Positions 51,530 through 62,625 of a stretch of DNA of 64,000 nt are shown here, in pieces. Under the pieces are notes generated by a model. It made no database searches. It was not told the DNA's origin and saw only the letters and a program-made list of their open reading frames with translations. A program made the translations under genes and the position numbers. Positions within the stretch are counted from its first letter, which is position 1. Every line of letters starts with the position of its first letter. Source of the stretch: Metallyticus violacea (Eukaryota; Arthropoda; Insecta; Mantodea; Metallyticidae); assembly GCA_030762175.1 (NCBI GenBank), contig CM060834.1, positions 63,407,501 through 63,471,500 of the forward strand, in the 5' to 3' direction.

Positions 51530-54500
51530 AAAGCATATTATGCGCAAAGAATCTCGAAAAGAAAAAAAAATTTTTTTGTAGTTTGGAAACTTCGTTAGAA
51601 TCACTTTTTTTCCGTTCTTATTTGAGATAACTGGTTCTCTTTCATTATACTAGTTTGATAGCCTCAGTAAAGCATATGATGCGCAAAGAATCTCGAAAAG
51701 AAAAAAAATTTTTCTAAGGAAAATTTTTTTCGAAGTTTTGAAACTTCGTTAGAATCACTTTTTTTCCGTTCTTATTTGAGATAACTGGTTCTCTTTCATT
51801 ATACTAGTTTGATAGCCTCAGTAAAGCATATTATGCGCAAAGAATCTCGAAAAGAAAAAAATTTTTTTTCTAAGTTTGGAAACGTCGTTTGAATCACTTT
51901 TTTCCGTTCTTATTTGAGATTACTGCTTCTCTTTCATTATAGTAGTTTGATAGCCTCAAAAAAGCATATTATGCTCAAAGAATCTCGAAAAGAAAAAAAA
52001 TTTTTTTCGAAGTTTGGAAACGTCGTTTGAATCACTTTTTTCCGTTCTTATTTGAGATTACTGGTTCTCTTTCATTATAGTAGAATGATAGCCTCAGAAA
52101 AGCATATTATGCACAAAGAATATCGAAAAGAAAAAAAAATTTTTTGGAAGTTTGGAAACTTCGTTAGAATCACTTTTATTCCGTTCTTATTTGAGATAAC
52201 TGGTTCTCTTTCATTATACTAGTTTGATGGCCTCAGAAAAGCATATTATGCGCAAAGAATCTCGAAAAGAAAAAAAGTTTTTTTTCGAAGTTTGGAAACT
52301 TCGTTTGAATCACTTTTTTTCCGTTCTTATTTGAGATAACTGGTTCTCTTTCATTATACTAGTTTGATAGCCTCAGCAAAGCATATTATGCACAAAGAAT
52401 CTCGAAAAGAAAAAAGTTTTTTTTCGAAGTTTGGAAACTTCGTTTGAATCACTTTTTTTCCGTTCTTATTTGAGATAACTGGTTCTCTTTCATTATACTA
52501 GTTTGATAGCCTCAGTAAAGCATATTATGCGCAAAGAATTTGAAAAGAAAAAAATTTTTTTTCGAAGTTTGGAAACTTTATTAGAATCACTTTTTTCCGT
52601 TCTTATTCGAGATAACTGGTTCTCTTTCATTATACTAGTTTGATAGCTGTAAAAAAGGATATTATGCGCAAAGAATCTCGAAAAGAAAAAAAAAATTTTT
52701 TCGAAGTTTGGAAACTTCATTAGAATAACTTTTTTTCCGTTCTTATTCGAGATAACTGGTTCTCTTTCATTATACTAGTTTGATAGCCTCAGAAAAGCAT
52801 ATTATGCGCAAAGAATCTCGAAAAGAAAAAATTTTTTTTCGAAATTTGGAAACTACATTAGAATCACTTTTTTTCCGTTCTTATTCCAGATAACTGGTTC
52901 GCTTTCATTATACTAATTTGATAGCCTCAGAAAAGCATATTATGCGCAAAGAATCTCGAAAAGAAAAAAAATTTTTTTTGTAGTTTGGAAACTTCGTTAG
53001 AATCACTTTTTTTCCGTTCTTATTTGAGATAACTGGTTCTCTTTCATTATACTAGTTTGATAGCCTCAGTAAAGCATATGATGCGCAAAGAATCTCGAAA
53101 AGAAAAAAAATTTTTTTCGAAGTTTGGAAACGTCGTTTGAATCACTTTTTTCGTTCTTATTTGAGATTACTGCTTCTCTTTCATTATAGTAGTTTGATAG
53201 CCTCAGAAAAGCATATTATGCTCAAAGAATCTCGAAAAGAAAAAAAATTTATTTCGAAGTTTGGAAACGTCGTTTGAATCACTTTTTTCCGTTCTTATTT
53301 GAGATTACTGGTTCTCTTTCATTATAGTAGAATGATAGCCTCAGAAAAGCATATTATGCACAAAGAATATCGAAAAGAAAAAAAAATTTTTTGGAAGTTT
53401 GGAAACTTCGTTAGAATCACTTTTATTCCGTTCTTATTTGAGATAACTGGTTCTCTTTCATTATACTAGTTTGATAGCCTCAGAAAAGCATATTATGCGC
53501 AAAGAATCTCGAAAAGAAAAAAAATTTTTTTCGAAGTTTGTAAACGTCGTTTGAATCACTTTTTCCGTTCTTATTTGAGATTACTGCTTCTCTTTCATTA
53601 TAGTAGTTTGATAGCCTCAGAAAAGCATATTATGCTCAAAGAATCTCGAAAAGAAAAAAAATTTTTTTCGAAGTTTGGAAACGTCGTTTGAATCACTTTT
53701 TTCCGTTCTTATTTGAGATTACTGGTTCTCTTTCATTATAGTAGAATGATAGCCTCAGAAAAGCATATTATGCACAAAGAATATCGAAAAGAAAAAAAAT
53801 TTTTTTGGAAGTTTGGAAACTTCGTTAGAATCACTTTTATTCCGTTCTTATTTGAGATAACTGGTTCTCTTTCATTATACTAGTTTGATAGCCTCAGAAA
53901 AGCATATTATGCGCAAAGAATCTCGAAAAGAAAAAAAGTTTTTTTTCGAAGTTTGGAAACTTCGTTTGAATCACTTTTTTTCCGTTCTTATTTGAGATAA
54001 CTGGTTCTCTTTCATTATACTAGTTTGATAGCCTCAGTAAAACATATTATGCGCAAAGAATATGGAAAGGAAAAAAAATTTTTTTCGAAGTTTGGAAACT
54101 TCGTTAGAATCACTTTTTTCCCGTTCTTATGTGAGATAACTGGTTCTCTTTCCTTATACTAGTTTGATAGCCTCAGAAAAGGATATAATGCGCAAAGAAT
54201 CTCGAAAAGAAAAAAGTTTTTTTTCGAAGTTTGGAAACTTCGTTTGAATCACTTTTTTTTCCGTTCTTATTTGAGATAACTGGTTCTCTTTCATTATATT
54301 AGTTTGATAGCGTCAGTAAAGCATATTATGCGCTAAGAATCTGGAAAAGAAAAAAAAATTTTTGCGAAGTTTGGAAACTTCGTTAGAATCACTTTTTTCC
54401 GTTCTTATTTGAGATAACTGGTTCTCTTTCATTATACTAGTTTGATAGCCTCAGTAAAGCATATTATGCGCAAAGAATCTCGAAAAGAAAAAAAAATTTT

Positions 54501-55209
54501 TTCGAAGTTTGGAAACGTCGTTTGAATCACTTTTTCCGTTCTTATTTGAGATTACTGGTTCTCTTTCATTATAGTAATTTGATAGCCTCAGAAAAGCATA
54601 TTATGCGCAAAGAATCTCGAAAAGAAAAAAGTTTTTTTTCGAAGTTTGGAAACTTCTTTAGAATCACTTTTTTTCCGTTCTTATTTGAGATAAGTGGTTC
54701 TCTTTCATTATACTAGTTTGATAGCCTCAGAAAATCATATTATGCGCAAAGAATCTGGAAAAGAAAAAAAATTATTTTCGAAGTTTGGAAACTTCGTTAG
54801 AATCACTTTTTTTCCGTTCTTAATTGAGATAACTGGTTCTCTTTCATTATACTAGTTTGATAGCCTCAGTAAAGCATATTATGCGCAAAGAATATCGAAA
54901 AGAATAAGGTTTTTTTTTTGAAGTTTGGAAACTTCGTTTGAATCACTTTTTTTCCGTTCTTATTTGAGATAACTGGTTCTCTTTCATTATACTAGTTTGA
55001 TAGGCTCAGTAAAGCATATTATGCGCAAAGAATCTCGAAAAGAAAAAAAATTTTTTCGAAGTTTGGAATCGTCGTTTGAATCACTTTTTTCCGTTCTTAT
55101 TTGAGATTACTGGTTCTCTTTCATTATACTAGTTTGATAGCCTCAGCAAAGCATATTATGCGCAAAGAATCTCGAAAAGAAAAAAATTTTTTTCGAAGTT
55201 TGGAAACTT
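51530..55209 (+). repeat. 4.2-kb higher-order unit, copy 1
   Basis: Matches 55700-59520 at an offset of 4,172-4,174 bp, including a 154-bp long monomer in each (51637-51790 and 55811-55964). The offset becomes 4,311 bp after about 54,030 because the other copy has an extra GCCTCAGGAAAG monomer. Confidence 0.8.
51637..51790 (+). repeat. 154-bp long monomer with CTAAGG insertion
   Basis: Same structure, in copy 1 of the 4.2-kb unit. Confidence 0.88.
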
Positions 55210-55699
55210 CTTTAGAATCACTTTTTTCCCGTTCTTATTTGAGATAACTGGTTCTCTTTCAATATACTAGTTTGATAGCCTCAGAAAATCATATTATGCG
55301 CAAAGAATCTGGAAAAGAAAAAAAATTATTTTCGAAGTTTGGAAACTTCGTTAGAATCACTTTTTTTCCGTTCTTAATTGAGATAACTGGTTCTCTTTCA
55401 TTATACTAGTTTGATAGCTGTAGAAAAGGATATTATGCGCAAAGAATCTCGAAAAGAAAAAAAAATGTTTTTCGAAGTTTGGAAACTTCATTAGAATAAC
55501 TTTTTTTCCGTTCTTATTCGAGATAACTGGTTCTCTTTCATTATAATAGTTTGATAGCCTCAGAAAAGCATATTATTCGCAAAGAATCTCGAAAAGAAAA
55601 AAATTTTTTTCGAAGTTTGGAAACTATTTTTGGAATCACTTTTTTTCCGTTCTTATTCGAGATAACTGGTTCGCTTTCATTATACTAATTTGATAGCCT

Positions 55700-58600
55700 C
55701 AGAAAAGCATATTATGCGCAAAGAATCTCGAAAAGAAAAAAAAATTTTTTTGTAGTTTGGAAACTTCATTAGAATCACTTTTTTTCCGTTCTTATTTGAG
55801 ATAACTGGTTCTCTTTCATTATACTAGTTTGATAGCCTCAGTAAAGCATATGATGCGGAAAGAATCTCGAAAAGAAAAAAAATTTTTCTAAGGAAAATTT
55901 TTTTCGAAGTTTTGAAACTTCGTTAGAATCACTTTTTTTCCGTTCTTATTTGAGATAACTGGTTCTCTTTCATTATACTAGTTTGATAGCCTCAGTAAAG
56001 CATATTATGCGCAAAGAATCTCGAAAAGAAAAAAATTTTTTTTCGAAGTTTGGAAACGTCGTTTGAATCACTTTTTTCCGTTCTTATTTGAGATTACTGC
56101 TTCTCTTTCATTATAGTAGTTTGATAGCCTCAAAAAAGCATATTATGCTCAAAGAATCTCGAAAAGAAAAAAATTTTTTTTCGAAGTTTGGAAACGTCGT
56201 TTGAATCACTTTTTTCCGTTCTTATTTGAGATTACTGGTTCTCTTTCATTATAGTAGAATGATAGCCTCAGAAAAGCATATTATGCACAAAGAATATCGA
56301 AAAGAAAAAATTTTTTTTGGAAGTTTGGAAACTTCGTTAGAATCACTTTTATTCCGTTCTTATTTGAGATAACTGGTTCTCTTTCATTATACTAGTTTGA
56401 TAGCCTCAGAAAAGCATATTATGCGCAAAGAATCTCGAAAAGAAAAAAAGTTTTTTTTCGAAGTTTGGAAACTTCGTTTGAATCACTTTTTTTCCTTTCT
56501 TATTTGAGATAACTGGTTCTCTTTCATTATACTAGTTTGATAGCCTCAGCAAAGCATATTATGCACAAAGAATCTCGAAAAGAAAAAATTTTTTTTCGAA
56601 GTTTGGAAACTTCGTTTGAATCACTTTTTTTCCGTTCTAATTTGAGATAACTGGTTCTCTTTCATTATACTAGTTTGATAGCCTCAGTAAAGCATATTAT
56701 GCGCAAAGAATTTGAAAAGAAAAAAATTTTTTTTCGAAGTTTGGAAACTTCATTAGAATCACTTTTTTCCGTTCTTATTCGAGATATCTGGTTCTCTTTC
56801 ATTATACTAGTTTGATAGCTGTAAAAAAGGATATTATGCGCAAAGAATCTCGAAAAGAAAAAAAAAAATTTTTCTAAGTTTGGAAACTTCATTAGAATAA
56901 CTTTTTTTCCGTTCTTATTCGAGATAACTGGTTCTCTTTCATTATACTAGTTTGATAGCCTCAGAAAAGCATATTATGCGCAAAGAATCTCGAAAAGAAA
57001 AAATTTTTTTTCGAAATTTGGAAACTACATTAGAATCACTTTTTTTTCGTTCTTATTCGAGATAACTGGTTCGCTTTCATTATACTAATTTGATAGCCTC
57101 AGAAAAGCATATTATGCGCAAAGAATCTCGAAAAGAAAAAAAATTTTTTTTGTAGTTTGGAAACTTCGTTAGAATCACTTTTTTTCCGTTCTAATTTGAG
57201 ATAACTGGTTCTCTTTCATTATACTAGTTTGATAGCCTCAGTAAAGCATATGATGCGCAAAGAATCTCGAAAAGAAAAAAAATTTTTTTCGAAGTTTGGA
57301 AACGTCGTTTGAATCACTTTTTTCGTTCTTATTTGAGATTACTGCTTCTCTTTCATTATAGTAGTTTGATAGCCTCAGAAAAGCATATTATGCTCAAAGA
57401 ATCTCGAAAAGAAAAAAAATTTTTTTCGAAGTTTGGAAACGTCGTTTGAATCACTTTTTTCCGTTCTTATTTGAGATTACTGGTTCTCTTTCATTATAGT
57501 AGAATGATAGCCTCAGAAAAGCATATTATGCACAAAGAATATCGAAAAGAAAAAAAAAATTTTTGGAAGTTTGGAAACTTCGTTAGAATCACTTTCATTC
57601 CGTACTTATTTGAGATAACTGGTTCTCTTTCATTATACTAGTTTGATAGCCTCAGAAAAGCATATTATGCGCAAAGAATCTCGAAAAGAAAAAAAATTTT
57701 TTTCGAAGTTTGTAAACGTCGTTTGAATCACTTTTTCCGTTCTTATTTGAGATTACTGCTTCTCTTTCATTATAGTAGTTTGATAGCCTCAGAAAAGCAT
57801 ATTATGCTCAAAGAATCTCGAAAAGAAAAAAAATTTTTTTCGAAGTTTGGAAACGTCGTTTGAATCACTTTTTTCCGTTCTTATTTGAGATTACTGGTTC
57901 TCTTTCATTATAGTAGAATGATAGCCTCAGAAAAGCATATTATGCACAAAGAATATCGAAAAGAAAAAAAATTTTTTTGGAAGTTTGGAAACTTCGTTAG
58001 AATCACTTTTATTCCGTTCTTATCTGAGATAACTGGTTCTCTTTCATTATACTAGTTTGATAGCCTGAGAAAAGCATATTATGCGCAAAGAATCTCGAAA
58101 AGAAAAAAAGTTTTTTTTCGAAGTTTGGAAACTTCGTTTGAATCACTTTTTTTCCGTTCTTATTTGAGATAACTGGTTCTCTTTCATTATACTAGTTTGA
58201 TAGCCTCAGGAAAGCATATTATGCACAAAGAATCTCGAAAAGAAAAAATTTTTTTTTCGAAGTTTGGAAACTTTGTTTGAATGACTTTTTTTCCGTTCTT
58301 ATTTGAGATAACTGGTTCTCTTTCATTATACTAGTTTGATAGCCTCAGTAAAACATATTATGCGCAAAGAATATGGAAAAGAAAAAAAATTTTTTTCGAA
58401 GTTTGGAAACTTCGTTAGAATCACTTTTTTCCCGTTCTTATGTGAGATAACTGGTTCTCTTTCCTTATACTAGTTTTATAGCCTCAGAAAAGGATATTAT
58501 GCGCAAAGAATCTCGAAAAGAAAAAAGTTTTTTTTCGAAGTTTGGAAACTTCGTTTGAATCACTTTTTTTTCCGTTCTTATTTGAGATAACTGGTTCTCT

Positions 58601-59520
58601 TTCATTATATTAGTTTGATAGCGTCAGTAAAGCATATTATGCGCTAAGAATCTGGAAAAGAAAAAAAAATTTTTTCGAAGTTTGGAAACTTCGTTAGAAT
58701 CACTTTTTTCCGTTCTTATTTGAGATAACTGGTTCTCTTTCATTATACTAATTTGATAGCCTCAGTAAAGCATATTATGCGCAAAGAATCTCGAAAAGAA
58801 AAAAAAAATTTTTCGAAGTTTTGAAACGTCGTTTGAATCACTTTTTCCGTTCTTATTTGAGATTACTGGTTCTCTTTCATTATAGTAATTTGATAGCCTC
58901 AGAAAAGCATATTATGCGCAAAGAATCTCGAAAAGAAAAAAGTTTTTTTTCGAAGTTTGGAAACTTCTTTAGAATCACTTTTTTTCCGTTCTTATTTGAG
59001 ATAAGTGGTTCTCTTTCATTATACTAGTTTGATAGCCTCAGAAAATCATATTATGCGCAAAGAATCTGGAAAAGAAAAAAAATTATTTTCGAAGTTTGGA
59101 AACTTCATTAGAATCACTTTTTTTCCGTTCTTAATTGAGATAACTGGTTCTCTTTCATTATACTAGTTTGATAGCCTCAGTAAAGCATATTATGCGCAAA
59201 GAATATCGAAAAGAATAAGGTTTTTTTTTTGAAGTTTGGAAACTTCGTTTGAATCACTTTTTTTCCGTTCTTATTTGAGATAACTGGTTCTCTTTCATTA
59301 TACTAGTTTGATAGGCTCAGTAAAGCATATTATGCGCAAAGAATCTCGAAAAGAAAAAAAATTTTTTCGAAGTTTGGAATCGTCGTTTGAATCACTTTTT
59401 TCCGTTCTTATTTGAGATTACTGGTTCTCTTTCATTATACTAGTTTGATAGCCTCAGCAAAGCATATTATGCGCAAAGAATCTCGAAAAGAAAAAAATTT
59501 TTTTCGAAGTTTGGAAACTT
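55700..59520 (+). repeat. 4.2-kb higher-order unit, copy 2
   Basis: Second copy of 51530-55209, one monomer longer. The 490 bp between the two copies (55,209-55,700) resembles 31.4-31.8 kb instead, so this pair is not directly abutting. Confidence 0.78.
55811..55964 (+). repeat. 154-bp long monomer with CTAAGG insertion
   Basis: Same structure, in copy 2 of the 4.2-kb unit, with a private change GATGCGGAAAG in place of GATGCGCAAAG. Confidence 0.88.
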
Positions 59521-60130
59521 CGTTAGAATCACTTTTTTTCCGTTCTTATTTGAGATAACTGGTTCTCTTTCATTATACTAGTTTGATAGCCTCAGTAAAG
59601 CATATTATGCGCAAAGAATCTGGAAAAGAAAAAAAATTTTTTTCGAAGTTTGGAAACGTCGTTTTAATCACTTTTTTCCGTTCTTATTTGAGATTACTGG
59701 TTCTCTTTCATTATAGTAGTTTGATAGCCTCAGAAAAGCATATTATGCACAAAGAATCTCGAAAAGAAAAAAAATTTTTTTCGAAGTTTGGACACTTCGT
59801 TAGAATCACTTTTTTTCCGATCTTATTTGAGATAACTGGTTCTCTTTCATTATACTAGTTTGAAAGCCTCAGCAAAGCATATTATGCGCAAAGAATCTCG
59901 AAAAGAAAAAAAATTTTATTCGAAGTTTAGAAACTTCGTTAAAATCACTTTTTTTCCGTTCTTATTTGAGATAACTGGTTCTCTTTCATTATACTAATTT
60001 GATAGCCTCAGCAAAGCATATTATGCGCAAAGAATCCCGAAAAGAAAAAAAATTTTTTTCGAAGTTTGGAAACTTCGTTAGAATCACTTTTTTTCCGTTC
60101 TTATTTGAGATAACTGGTTCTCTTTCATTA
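58850..60130 (+). repeat. 2.5-kb higher-order unit, copy 1
   Basis: Matches 61480-62625 at offsets of 2,634 bp and then 2,494-2,495 bp (one monomer difference). Shared markers are AATAAGG (59,214 and 61,709), GGAATCGTCG, CCGATCTT and GAATCCCG (60,036 and 62,530). Confidence 0.75.
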
Positions 60131-61479
60131 TACTAGTTTGATAGGCTCAGTAAACCATATTATGCGCAAAGAATCTCGAAAAGAAAAAAATTTTTTTTCG
60201 AAGTTTGGAAACTTTGTTTGAATGACTATTTTTCCGTTCTTATTTGAGATAACTGGTTCTCTTTCATTATACTAGTTTGATAGCCTCAGAAAAGCATATT
60301 ATGCGCAAAGAATCTTGAAAAGAAAAAAAATTATTTTCGAAGTTTGGAAACTTCGTTAGAATCACTTTTTTTCCGTTCTTAATTGAGATAACTGGTTCTC
60401 TTTCATTATACTAGTTTGATAGCCTCAGTAAAGCATATTATGCGCAAAGAATCTCGAAAAGAAAAAAGTTTTTTTTTGAAGTTTGGAAACTTCGTTTGAA
60501 TCACTTTTTTTCCGTTCTTATTTGAGATAACTGGTTCTCTTTCATTATACTAGTTTGATAGGCTCAGTAAAGCATAATATGCGCAAAGAATCTCGAAAAG
60601 AAAAAAAAATTTTTCGAAGTTTGGAATCGTCGTTTGAATCACTTTTTTCCGTTCTTATTTGAGATTACTGGTTCTCTTTCATTATAGTAGTTTGATAGCC
60701 TCAGAAAAGCATATTATGCACAAAGAATCTCGAAAAGAAAAAAAATTTTTTTCGAAGTTTGGACACTTCGTTAGAATCACTTTTTTTCCGATCTTATTTG
60801 AGATAACTGGTTCTCTTTCATTATACTAGTTTGATAGCCTCAGCAAAGCATATTATGCGCAAAGAATCTCGAAAAGAAAAAAAATTTTTTTCGAAGTTTG
60901 GAAACTTCGTTAGAATCACTTTTTTTCCGATCTTATTTGAGATAACTGGTTCTCTTTCATTATACTAGTTTGATAGTCTCAGCAAAGCATATTATGCCCA
61001 AAGAATATGGAAAAGAAAAAAAATTTTTTTCGAAGTTTGGAAACTTCGTTAGAATCACTTTTTTTCCGTTCTTATGTGACATAACTGGTTCTCTTTCGTT
61101 ATACTAGTTTGATAACTTCAGAAAAGGATATTATGCGCAAAGAATCTCGAAAAGAAAAAAGTTTTTTTTCGAAGTTTGGAAACTTCGTTTGAATCACTTT
61201 TGTTTCCGTTCTTATTTGAGATAACTGGTTCTCTTTCATTATATTAGTTTGATAGCGTCAGTAAAGCATATTATGCGCAAAGAATCTGGAAAAGAAAAAA
61301 AATTTTTTTCGAAGTTTGGAAACTTCGTTAGAATCACTTTTTTCCGTTCTTATTTGAGATAACTGGTTCTCTTTCATTATACTAGTTTGATAGCCTCAGT
61401 AAAGCATATTATGCGCAAAGAATCTCGAAAAGAAAAAATTTTTTTTTCGAAGTTTGGAAACGTCGTTTGAATCACTTTT

Positions 61480-62625
61480 TCCGTTCTTATTTGAGATTAC
61501 TGGTTCTCTTTCATTATAGTAGATTGATAGCCTCAGAAAAGCATATTATGCGCAAAGAATCTCGAAAAGAAAAAAGTTTTTTTTCGAAGTTTGGAAACTT
61601 CTTTAGAATCACTTTTTTTCCGTTCTTATTTGAGATAACTGGTTCTCTTTCATTATACTAGTTTGATAGCCTCAGTAAAGCATATTATGCGCAAAGAATC
61701 TCGAAAAGAATAAGGTTTTTTTTTGAAGTTTGGAAACTTCGTTTGAATCACTTTTTTTCCGTTCTTATTTGAGATAACTGGTTCTCTTTCATTATACTAG
61801 TTTGATAGGCTCAGTAAAGCATATTATGCGCAAAGAATCTCGAAAAGAAAAAAAATTTTTTCGAAGTTTGGAATCGTCGTTTGAATCACTTTTTTCCGTT
61901 CTTATTTGAGATTACTGGTTCTCTTTCATTATACTAGTTTGATAGCCTCAGCAAAGCATATTATGCGCAAAGAATCTCGAAAAGAAAAAAATTTTTTTCG
62001 AAGTTTGGAAACTTCGTTAGAATCACTTTTTTTCCGTTCTTATTTGAGATAACTGGTTCTCTTTCATTATACTAGTTTGATAGCCTCAGTAAAGCATATT
62101 ATGCGCAAAGAATCTGGAAAAGAAAAAAAATTGTTTTCGAAGTTTGGAAACGTCGTTTTAATCACTTTTTTCCATTCTTATTTGAGATTACTGATTCTCT
62201 TTCATTATAGTAGTTTGATAGCCTCAGAAAAGCATATTATGCACAAAGAATCTCGAAAAGAAAAAAAATTTTTTTCGAAGTTTGGACACTTCGTTAGAAT
62301 CACTTTTTTTCCGATCTTATTTGAGATAACTGGTTCTCTTTCATTATACTAGTTTGATAGCCTCAGCAAAGCATATTATGCGCAAAGAATCTCGAAAAGA
62401 AAAAAAATTTTTTTCGAAGTTTGGAAACTTCGTTAGAATCTTTTTTTTTCCGTTCTTATTTGAGATAACTGGTTCTCTTTCATTATACTAGTTTGATAGC
62501 CTCAGCAAAGCATATTATGCGCAAAGAATCCCGAAAAGAAAAAAAATTTTTTTCGAAGTTTAGAAACTTCGTTAGAATCACTTTTTTTCCGTTCTTATTT
62601 GAGATAACTGGTTCTCTTTCATTAT
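61480..62625 (+). repeat. 2.5-kb higher-order unit, copy 2
   Basis: Second copy of the zone 3 unit. It lacks the GAAAATCATATT monomer seen near 59,040 in copy 1. A further partial copy of the same monomer series appears to follow up to about 63.7 kb. Confidence 0.72.

Larger units (their letters stand above)
26301..58020 (+). repeat. Zone 2: cassette-rich higher-order region
   Basis: About 32 kb made of gamma-gamma-delta cassettes, ordinary beta monomers and small alpha islands. The delta marker AGTAGAATGATAG appears about 27 times, first near 26,540 and last near 57,910. Alpha islands (TTCGAG with TTCATTAG or ATTTTAG) are only about two to four monomers long. Examples are near 27.7, 29.0, 31.6, 32.8, 35.3, 36.9, 38.1, 40.5, 42.0, 43.7, 46.2, 47.4, 49.6, 52.7, 55.5 and 56.9 kb. 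No epsilon monomer is present. No gene or unique sequence is seen. Confidence 0.85.
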
